A DNA stretch of 8,108 nt from Planctomycetaceae bacterium (GTDB lineage: Bacteria; Planctomycetota; Planctomycetia; Planctomycetales; Planctomycetaceae), in contig DLVV01000414.1 in assembly GCA_003445035.1 (NCBI GenBank), positions 6,637 to 14,744 of the forward strand. The letters are read 5' to 3'. Position 1 is the first letter of the stretch. The number at the start of each line of letters is the position of its first letter. Below the pieces are notes generated by a model. That model had not been told where the DNA came from. It did not search any database and saw only the letters and a program-made list of their open reading frames with translations. A program made the position numbers and the translations under genes. Below are positions 1 through 5,328 of the stretch, piece by piece.

Positions 1-2
1 CG

Positions 3-542
3 GTTGCTGAACCGGGTGTGGTGCGGATCTCCGACGTCGCCGAATTGCCGGCGGAAGCAGCGGTGGAATTTCCGGCCGGGGAATTGTCGGCCGAGGAATT
101 GTCGGCCGGGGAGTTGCCGGCGGAGTTGTACAAGACTCCGGAATTCGCACCGGTGACCGACAGCGAATCGGCGATCGATTCTGGTATCGAATTGGAGTTC
201 GATGACGATGCCGGGCAGGTGACTTTGTCAGACCTGTGGCACGAGCATTCGGTGGAATTTCTGTCGCGGAATCAGGAGCAGAGCGAGGCTTTGGCCAACT
301 GGATGTTCGATCGCATGGGGCTCTACACCCCGGCTGTTGTGCACACCGCTCCGGTCGGCACCTACAACATGATCTACCCGGTCAATCCCGATTACGTGAA
401 TCCTCGCGACCGGCGCGTCTACGGGGCCCAGGGGGCAGGCGTGCCGATTGTGGTGCCTTTGGCTCCCACGGTTCGCTCGAGCTACAACTACGGCAGCGGG
501 CTTCCCGCCAGTCGGCTGACTCCGGTTTCCGTTCCTCGCTAA
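3..542 (+). CDS. Secreted/surface-type planctomycete protein of unknown function, 3' part
   Basis: The reading frame is open from the window edge, so the true start is upstream; the GTG at 18 is only an internal codon candidate. About 179 residues are visible, ending in TAA at 540-542. The N-terminal part is acidic and low-complexity: a five-residue unit of type E-[LF]-[SP]-A-[GE] occurs five times, followed by an acidic stretch (ELEFDDDAG). The C-terminal half is different, rich in Tyr, Pro, Asn and Val (GTYNMIYPVNPDY, VPIVVPLAPTV, SSYNYGSG). This kind of C-terminus is familiar to me from uncharacterised exported planctomycete proteins, but I cannot name a family, and the signal peptide expected upstream is not visible. 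The next gene on the same strand begins 88 bp downstream and has similar aromatic/proline character, so the two may be co-expressed. Function unknown. Confidence 0.75.
   Translation, partial: VAEPGVVRISDVAELPAEAAVEFPAGELSAEELSAGELPAELYKTPEFAPVTDSESAIDSGIELEFDDDAGQVTLSDLWHEHSVEFLSRNQEQSEALANWMFDRMGLYTPAVVHTAPVGTYNMIYPVNPDYVNPRDRRVYGAQGAGVPIVVPLAPTVRSSYNYGSGLPASRLTPVSVPR
42..128 (+). repeat. Degenerate 15-bp in-frame tandem repeat
   Basis: Five copies of a 15-bp unit close to gaattgtcggccggg encode E-[LF]-[SP]-A-[GE]. Copy 1 is at 42-56, then comes a 9-bp insert, then four head-to-tail copies at 66-80, 81-95, 96-110 and 111-125, with a final ttg starting a sixth. Copies 81-95 and 96-110 differ at one base. 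The period is a multiple of three, so copy-number change would lengthen or shorten the protein linker without a frameshift. Confidence 0.75.
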
Positions 543-630
543 AGGGGGCCGTGGTGTTTTGACCGGGGCGAGCCAGCCCTGGATTCCGGGACACCCGTCT
601 CTCCAAGCCAGACTCTCAAAGGCAAATCCG

Positions 631-1146
631 ATGCGACGATCGATTCAAATTGTGACAGCATGTGCCTGCGGCCTTCTCCTGGTTTCCGGAATTGGCTTGC
701 GTGCTGATGAGCCCACTTCCGAAGTGACCACGGTGACCGAAACGACCGAGGTGACAGCTTTGGAGGTCTTCGAAGACGCCGGGTACGCGAGGATCTCCCG
801 ACGCGACTGGACGGCTCCGCAGAGCACATACCTGGAGCGATCTCCGGTGATCTTTCCCAGGATGTACCCCGAGAAGTTTTATGGACAGCATGGCCCGAGG
901 TCCGCGGGGCCTGTCCGCCGGTACTCGATAATTCCCCTTCCGACTGACACCAGTCAGCAGGGTTTCTATTACATGCACGTTCCCAGTTGGCAACCTCGTG
1001 CGGGCATGCTCCCGCCGATTCCCCGGCCATCGCGTTGGCACAACCGCCCGGCTCCTCCGTCGGCTCGTATCGATGGGCCTGCGACCGAGACGCCGGCGGC
1101 TCCCAACACCCAGGCCCAGCAGCCGACTCGGGCCACTTTCCGCTAG
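631..1146 (+). CDS. Small exported protein of unknown function (Tyr/Pro-rich)
   Basis: A 171-residue protein. I chose ATG at 631 over the upstream in-frame TTG at 559 because it places a classical signal peptide at the N-terminus: positive MRRS, a hydrophobic core at residues 5-22, and a likely cleavage after A25 (GLRA/DEP). A purine-rich AAAGG lies about 8 bases upstream. The mature protein starts with a Thr/Glu-rich segment (EVTTVTETTEV, residues 31-41) and continues with an aromatic and Pro-rich body (FPRMYPEKFYGQHG, GFYYMHVPSWQP), ending in a Pro/Ala/Gln-rich tail. No cysteines remain after the signal peptide and no enzyme motif is seen. It resembles uncharacterised planctomycete exported proteins with Y/W/P motifs; no function can be given. 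It lies 88 bp after the preceding gene on the same strand and converges with the TPR gene. Confidence 0.8.
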   Translation: MRRSIQIVTACACGLLLVSGIGLRADEPTSEVTTVTETTEVTALEVFEDAGYARISRRDWTAPQSTYLERSPVIFPRMYPEKFYGQHGPRSAGPVRRYSIIPLPTDTSQQGFYYMHVPSWQPRAGMLPPIPRPSRWHNRPAPPSARIDGPATETPAAPNTQAQQPTRATFR

Positions 1147-1154
1147 GAACCCCC

Positions 1155-1173
1155 TTGGGGCGGTTTGCCCCAA
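1155..1173. terminator. Hairpin between convergent genes, possible bidirectional terminator
   Basis: A perfect 7-bp inverted repeat, TTGGGGC (1155-1161) and GCCCCAA (1167-1173), with a 5-base loop. It starts 8 bases after the TAG of the small exported protein gene and 16 bases beyond the stop of the TPR gene on the other strand. There is no T-run on either side, so it would be a weak or factor-assisted terminator. The structure is visible; the role is inferred from position. Confidence 0.45.
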
Positions 1174-1182
1174 CCGGCTCTC

Positions 1183-1200
1183 CCGGAATTCACATTCCGG
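1183..1200 (-). terminator. Hairpin spanning the TPR gene stop codon
   Basis: A perfect 7-bp inverted repeat CCGGAAT (1183-1189) and ATTCCGG (1194-1200) with a 4-base loop. The TGA stop of the minus-strand TPR gene (1192-1190) lies in the loop. It stands next to a second hairpin at 1155-1173, and the pair may stabilise the 3' end of the mRNA or act as a terminator. No T-run follows. Confidence 0.35.
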
Positions 1201-3712
1201 ACGGATCGGTTTTCGGCTTCAGCGAAACGGCGAGGCGTTTGAGGTCGGCTCTCACTGCTGCTGTGCCCTTTTCGGGGTACAGCAGCCGTGTGACACCGAG
1301 CAGTTGGCGACACTCGGCAGCCCGACCGGCCTGTTTCAGTGCCCGCAGTGTTCCCAGGCGGACGACCATCCAGTCGTCCGAACCTGGCGAAAGCAGCCGT
1401 TCGGCAGTCCGCCAATCGGTGATCGCGGCTTGTGTCTGGGATGCGGTTCCGATCGTTAGACGGACCTCCGCCAGACGGGTTCTCGGCTTCCAGTCCCTGG
1501 GTGCGGCCTTGACGAGACGTTCGTAGACCGCGACGGCACGGAGCGGGAATCCGGCGGCGACGAAGGCCTGTGCCAGGCAGCGGTCGAGGCGTTGGCGGTT
1601 GGCGGGATCGAGCGTGTTTCGCTGCTGATCCAGGCTCTCGGCCGCCTGCAGTTGCAGTGCTCCCAGGCGTCGTCGGTCGGCTGTCCGCGTGGTGGTGGCG
1701 ACCTGGTCGAGTCCGTCGAGGAGTGCCAGCAGGTCGTCGGGACGGCCGGCGAAAGACGCCACGAGTTTGCGGGCCTGGTCTAGTCGTCCCTGTCCGGCCA
1801 GCGAGAGAACCCTGAGTTGTCGGGTGTTGTCGCGGATGGCGACCGCAACGGCATCGGGCTTTTGGCCGGGAGCCGTGATGACCGGGGGCCCCCGTGTCAG
1901 GATCGCCTCCAGCAGTTGGTCGATCTGGCGGTAGTCCGGCCGGGTTCGCTTCAGGCCCAGGCGGGCGAGGCTGATCACCACGGCGGCCTCGTCGGTGGTC
2001 CAGCCACGAGGCGGGGCGGGCAGTTTCACGACGAGTGACTCGACGGTGCGGATGGCCAGGTCGAGTTTCTCGCGTCGGGCGGGATCGTCGCGATCCAGGT
2101 TTCCGAGTTCGTTCTCGAAGCTCGCGGCAACCCGCCGTCGCGCGGCGGCCGCTCGCTGGTGGCCTGGGGGGATCGCCAGCCACAGTTCCCTGGCCAATCG
2201 AGGGTGCTGCCGGTCGTTTTCGAACGACGCCAGCAGCCATGTGGCCTCGGCAGCTGTCGCGTGCTTCGGGAACCGGCTACGGTGCTCGACCAGCGCCTCC
2301 CGGTACGCCTGTTGACGGGCGGGTGTGTTCTGTCGACGTTGGACCTGGCCCAGGCACCAGGCCCACAGCAGGTGCGCCGAAGGAGCGCGGGGGTGAACCG
2401 GTTTCTGCCTGGCCACGTCCCGGAACGACCGTGATGCCAGCTCGAACCGCCCGTTGCGGACCAGCACCGAGCCACGGGTGAATGCCAGTTCTCCGGCCAG
2501 TTCGAATTGGCCGTCGGTCCGTGCAGCCTGGATGACCTCGGCAAACGCCGCGAGTGCCTCGTCGGTTCGACCGGCCTGGAAAAGCGAGATCGCGCGGTGA
2601 CGGCCTCGAGCCAACCGGGATCCGAATCTCCTGATCGACAGCACCAGGTCGGCATCTCGCCGGGACCGGGTTCTCCAGTAGGCTCCCGGAACCCGGCCGG
2701 CTCGGTCCGATTCCAGCTGCCAGCGTTCCCAGAGCGCATCGGCGGCTCCGGGGGATTTCCCCGCAGCGGCCTGTTGCCAAAGTCGACCCAGGCACCGCTG
2801 GGCCAGGAAGAGCAGCTCGTCGGACGGGGGAGACGGACCCGCCAGCCGCTTCTCGATCAGTGTCCGTGCCGTGGTCACCCGGCCGTCATCGAGTTCGATC
2901 CAGGCACGTTCGGCCAGCAGCCCGTCATCGCCTTCGAAGCCGGCGGCGTCGAGGATCCGGCGGGCGACGACGAAGTCCATCTGTTGTCGGGCGACCTGTG
3001 CTCGGAGCCGGGTCCTGGCAATCCTCAAGCGGTTGCCGAGAGCTGTCGGCGACATTTTCTTGAGAGTCAGTTCGGCAGCGAGCAGGTCGGCAGCACGATC
3101 GGGCGTGCCGGGTGACATCATCCTGGCGCGATCGAGGTGAGCCTGGGCGAGCCGCCAGCGGCAAGTGGCCAGCAGTTGACGCCGTTGACTGTCGGCCAGG
3201 GGCCCGGGGTTTTCGAGTCTCCGTTGAAGTGGCTTGAGCCGGTCGATGCCCTCCTGGAGCGTCTCCAGTGCCTCGCCACGCCGCCGCCGATCCTGGGGGG
3301 CCAGGTCGGCCAGCCTGGCCAGGTACCCGCCTCGGGCCAACGGGATCAACCCGGCCTGGATCCCGATCCGAAAGGACTCCGGGTGGTCGGGGTGCAGGGT
3401 GCTGAACTGGTCGAGTACCTTGCGGGCCCGGTCCCAGAGATCCTGCTGTTGGGTGCCGCCGGTGGCCTGGGCGTGTTCGACCAGGGTTCGGGAGAATTGC
3501 AGGGTCGTGTCGAGCCTGGTGGAGGGGGTCAGGTCTTTTCGGGCGAGTTCTTCGAGGCAGACGCTCTCGGCCAGGCCAAACAGGCCGCGCTGCCTGAGGC
3601 CTTCGAAGTAGCGGTCGTTACGCGAGATTTCATCATCGTCGGCGGTCGTTGGCGACCACGTGCCGAGAAGGAGAGATGCGGCGAGGGCAAAAATGATTCG
3701 CTGGCACGTCAT
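1190..3712 (-). CDS. Large exported TPR-like repeat protein
   Basis: An 840-residue protein from ATG at 3712. A GTG two codons earlier (3718) is also possible; I prefer ATG because it gives a compact signal peptide: basic start, hydrophobic core (IIFALAASLLLG), cleavage likely after the TTA before DDD near residue 24. The remainder is almost entirely alpha-helical repeats of tetratricopeptide type: Ala/Leu/Arg-rich pairs such as the segment near 33-60, SLFQAGRTDEALAAFAEV near 376-393, the following helices near 405-435, and a C-terminal unit with AVAVYERLVKAAPRDWKPR. Several repeats end in the P-x-x-P/W turn typical of TPRs. No catalytic domain is seen. It would sit in the periplasm and act as a protein-binding scaffold; the partner is unknown. 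It follows the sigma factor gene by 66 bp on the same strand, so it is either the last gene of that operon or is transcribed on its own under that sigma factor. The 3' end overlaps a hairpin. Confidence 0.85.
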   Translation of the reverse strand: MTCQRIIFALAASLLLGTWSPTTADDDEISRNDRYFEGLRQRGLFGLAESVCLEELARKDLTPSTRLDTTLQFSRTLVEHAQATGGTQQQDLWDRARKVLDQFSTLHPDHPESFRIGIQAGLIPLARGGYLARLADLAPQDRRRRGEALETLQEGIDRLKPLQRRLENPGPLADSQRRQLLATCRWRLAQAHLDRARMMSPGTPDRAADLLAAELTLKKMSPTALGNRLRIARTRLRAQVARQQMDFVVARRILDAAGFEGDDGLLAERAWIELDDGRVTTARTLIEKRLAGPSPPSDELLFLAQRCLGRLWQQAAAGKSPGAADALWERWQLESDRAGRVPGAYWRTRSRRDADLVLSIRRFGSRLARGRHRAISLFQAGRTDEALAAFAEVIQAARTDGQFELAGELAFTRGSVLVRNGRFELASRSFRDVARQKPVHPRAPSAHLLWAWCLGQVQRRQNTPARQQAYREALVEHRSRFPKHATAAEATWLLASFENDRQHPRLARELWLAIPPGHQRAAAARRRVAASFENELGNLDRDDPARREKLDLAIRTVESLVVKLPAPPRGWTTDEAAVVISLARLGLKRTRPDYRQIDQLLEAILTRGPPVITAPGQKPDAVAVAIRDNTRQLRVLSLAGQGRLDQARKLVASFAGRPDDLLALLDGLDQVATTTRTADRRRLGALQLQAAESLDQQRNTLDPANRQRLDRCLAQAFVAAGFPLRAVAVYERLVKAAPRDWKPRTRLAEVRLTIGTASQTQAAITDWRTAERLLSPGSDDWMVVRLGTLRALKQAGRAAECRQLLGVTRLLYPEKGTAAVRADLKRLAVSLKPKTDPSGM

Positions 3713-3720
3713 GGGCACGA

Positions 3721-3761
3721 CTTGCCGACGACCTTAGGTCAAGCGGGGCGGTGTCGGCAAG
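3721..3761 (-). promoter_or_regulatory. Inverted repeat in the leader of the TPR gene
   Basis: A perfect 9-bp inverted repeat CTTGCCGAC (3721-3729) and GTCGGCAAG (3753-3761), extendable by one G-T pair, encloses 23 bases. Inside lies a smaller dyad GACCTTAGGTC (3730-3740). On the minus strand the structure begins 17 bases after the sigma factor stop and ends 8 bases before the TPR gene ATG. The only Shine-Dalgarno-like bases (TAAGG) are in the loop dyad. It could be a terminator of the sigma gene, a translational control hairpin, or an operator; no T-run follows it. Confidence 0.5.
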
Positions 3762-3778
3762 ACCGTTGGGACATCCCC

Positions 3779-4435
3779 TCAATCCTCTCGCGGCGAGTCT
3801 TCGAGTCCGAAATCGATCAGGTCGATGTCTCCCAGGCGGGACCGCTCGGCGGACTCCTTGAGCTTCCTGAGGACAAACGACTTGTGATTGGCCACCGCCT
3901 GTTCGCTGATCCCCAGGCGAACGGCGACGTCCTTGTTCTTCGAGCCGAGCACCAGCAGGAGTTCGATGCACTCGAGCCGTTCCAACTGTCCCTCGGCCAA
4001 CCACTCCTTGATCAACTCGCCCAGCACATCACCGAGCATCTCGGCTTCAGCATCCCGCCCCTCACGGCTCCGCATCAGGCTCGAAGCGGCCCGGGCCCGG
4101 CCGGGCGGTTCCATTCCGGTTCCGCTTTCGCCGGGCGGCTGCAGCGGCAAGGCTGGACGACGTCCTTGCCTCCTGAGCACGTCGGTCAGCTTGTGGGAGG
4201 CGATCGTGAACAGCCAGCTTTCCAGGCGGGTCCGCTGCGAATCGTAGTTGGGCAGGCCGGTCAGGAACCCCAGGAACGTTTCCTGCACGACGTCTTCACT
4301 GGTCGTACGGTTGCCGATCCGGCTCTGGACGAACGCCGTCAGACGGCCCTCGAAGCGGCCGATCAGCTCCTCCCAGGCTTCGGGCTCGCCGTCGCGAACA
4401 CGGGAGACCAGCAGTTGGTCGGTGGCTTCAATCAT
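3779..4435 (-). CDS. ECF-like sigma-70 family RNA polymerase sigma factor
   Basis: A 218-residue sigma factor that directs RNA polymerase to a specific promoter set. The frame is open far upstream, but ATG at 4435 (MIEATDQLLVSRV) fits the family's usual start and avoids covering the preceding gene. Region 2 spans about residues 8-93: SEDVVQETF (46-54) is the core-binding helix and SWLFTIASHKLTDVLRRQ (73-90) the -10 recognition helix. A variable, Pro/Gly/Arg-rich linker follows (about 94-125). Region 4 is about 150-195, with helix-turn-helix KDVAVRLGISEQAVANHK. After region 4 is an acidic tail (about 203-218, DIDLIDFGLEDSPRED) not needed for DNA binding. Residues 44-46 are Thr-Thr-Ser where many ECF factors have an acidic DxED-type motif. 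No gene in the window shows a zinc anti-sigma signature (HxxxCxxC). It lies 50 bp after the membrane protein gene, in one orientation with the kinase, so kinase control is plausible. No clear Shine-Dalgarno precedes the ATG. Confidence 0.92.
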   Translation of the reverse strand: MIEATDQLLVSRVRDGEPEAWEELIGRFEGRLTAFVQSRIGNRTTSEDVVQETFLGFLTGLPNYDSQRTRLESWLFTIASHKLTDVLRRQGRRPALPLQPPGESGTGMEPPGRARAASSLMRSREGRDAEAEMLGDVLGELIKEWLAEGQLERLECIELLLVLGSKNKDVAVRLGISEQAVANHKSFVLRKLKESAERSRLGDIDLIDFGLEDSPRED

Positions 4436-4441
4436 GTGGGG

Positions 4442-4447
4442 ATTATG
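4442..4447 (-). promoter_or_regulatory. Possible -10 element just before the sigma factor gene
   Basis: The minus strand reads CATAAT, one base from the TATAAT consensus, 6 bases before the sigma factor ATG. In a GC-rich region this is the most AT-rich hexamer nearby. Transcription would then start at or next to the ATG, giving a leaderless mRNA, in line with the lack of a Shine-Dalgarno sequence. No good -35 element is present at 17 bases. Weak evidence. Confidence 0.2.
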
Positions 4448-4485
4448 AGCGGTTGTGGCCGCCGGGGCCATGCCCGGTCCCCGGG

Positions 4486-5328
4486 TCAGGCCGAGATGAC
4501 GGTCGAGGCGGCCAGCCCCGCGGCGGTCATTGCCGAAATGGCGGCCAGTTGCAGTTTTCCACGATGTGTGCCGTTCGAGGCGAAGTCGAGTCGGAGATAG
4601 AGATGGGCGATGACCACCATCAGGCACAGCAGGCCGGCGATTGTTCCCACGTCGATTAGACGGCCGACGCCGACACCTCGCTTCCAGTGATTCAGGGCCA
4701 GGCCACGAGTCTTCTCGGAGATCTCCAGTTGGACGACGCAGTAGTGCATGTCGCTGGAAGGAGCGAGAGTGCTGAGATTGTGGGGTTGAGTGGTCTGGAT
4801 CTGTCCGACAATCGCGGATTGTTCGACCGCGTCGGTCGGCAGGTCCCAGTTGACAGATTTCCCGTAGCGTCGAGCGATCTCGACCTTGAGCCTCTTGGCA
4901 GCGCGCTCCAGGGCATCCTGACGGGCCTCCCCGGCACTCGACCACGGACCGCTGGCGATCGGTGTCAGCACCACGGGGAGATCCGTCTCGTCCTGTTTGA
5001 CCAGTGATGTCGTTGTCCAGGGTTGTCCCTCGACGGTCCATTGCGGCGTGTCGATCTGGGTGAGGAGGGTGTTGGCAGCCACCGGTTCCTGGGTGTTCAG
5101 TTCCGGACTCACCCGGACACCGACTGCGGCGACGATCACCAGGGCCGGGGCGACCCAGGCAACCGAGAGGGCCTTGCGGGCGATCGTCTTCATGTCGGTG
5201 TTCCCGCGTCGTCCGGCCCAGGCGACGCGGATCGCGATCACCGTGGCCAGGGCGATCAGGCCACCGCCCAGAATCAGGTTGTGGTCATCGCCAGAGGCGA
5301 TTGCCCGGGCAAGGAACAGGCTACTCAT
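4486..5328 (-). CDS. Four-helix membrane protein with periplasmic domain, kinase partner candidate
   Basis: A 280-residue protein. ATG at 5328 is preceded by a strong AAGGAG site with 6-base spacing; longer in-frame starts would run into the kinase gene. The start overlaps the kinase stop by 8 bases (ATGAGTAG), indicating translational coupling. Hydrophobic segments are at about residues 18-38, 56-73, 224-247 and 259-279. The Arg/Lys-rich loop 39-55 points to the cytoplasm, so residues 74-222 should lie in the periplasm. This domain contains an amphipathic helix EARQDALERAAKRLKVEIAR (135-153) and ends with SSDMHYCVVQLEISEK (191-206). No known domain name can be assigned. Its position between a kinase lacking an external sensor and a sigma factor suggests a signal-sensing or kinase-modulating subunit, which is inference. 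It does not carry the HxxxCxxC motif of zinc anti-sigma factors, but a non-zinc anti-sigma role is not excluded. Confidence 0.85.
   Translation of the reverse strand: MSSLFLARAIASGDDHNLILGGGLIALATVIAIRVAWAGRRGNTDMKTIARKALSVAWVAPALVIVAAVGVRVSPELNTQEPVAANTLLTQIDTPQWTVEGQPWTTTSLVKQDETDLPVVLTPIASGPWSSAGEARQDALERAAKRLKVEIARRYGKSVNWDLPTDAVEQSAIVGQIQTTQPHNLSTLAPSSDMHYCVVQLEISEKTRGLALNHWKRGVGVGRLIDVGTIAGLLCLMVVIAHLYLRLDFASNGTHRGKLQLAAISAMTAAGLAASTVISA

Noticed and set aside
559..587. TTGACC as a -35 element for the small exported protein gene
   Set aside because: No acceptable -10 hexamer at the right distance (GATTCC at 17 bases).
559..630. Upstream TTG start for the small exported protein
   Set aside because: It would bury the signal peptide behind 24 residues; ATG at 631 puts it at the N-terminus.
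1143..2240. A 365-codon open frame on the minus strand, overlapping the TPR gene in another frame
   Set aside because: Extremely Arg/Pro/Gly-rich translation typical of an out-of-frame reading of GC-rich coding DNA; the TPR frame has a signal peptide and helical repeats.
3137..4600. A 487-codon open frame on the plus strand
   Set aside because: It lies antisense to the TPR and sigma factor genes, both of which have clear protein signatures. Its composition (Gly/Gln/Pro-rich, no domain) fits a shadow frame of GC-rich DNA.
4436..5041. N-terminal extension of the sigma factor frame
   Set aside because: It would cover most of the four-helix membrane protein gene and adds Arg/Asp-rich sequence unlike sigma factors; ATG at 4435 fits the family.
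4486..5328. Zinc-type anti-sigma factor for the adjacent sigma factor
   Set aside because: No HxxxCxxC motif and four membrane helices with the main domain outside the cytoplasm.
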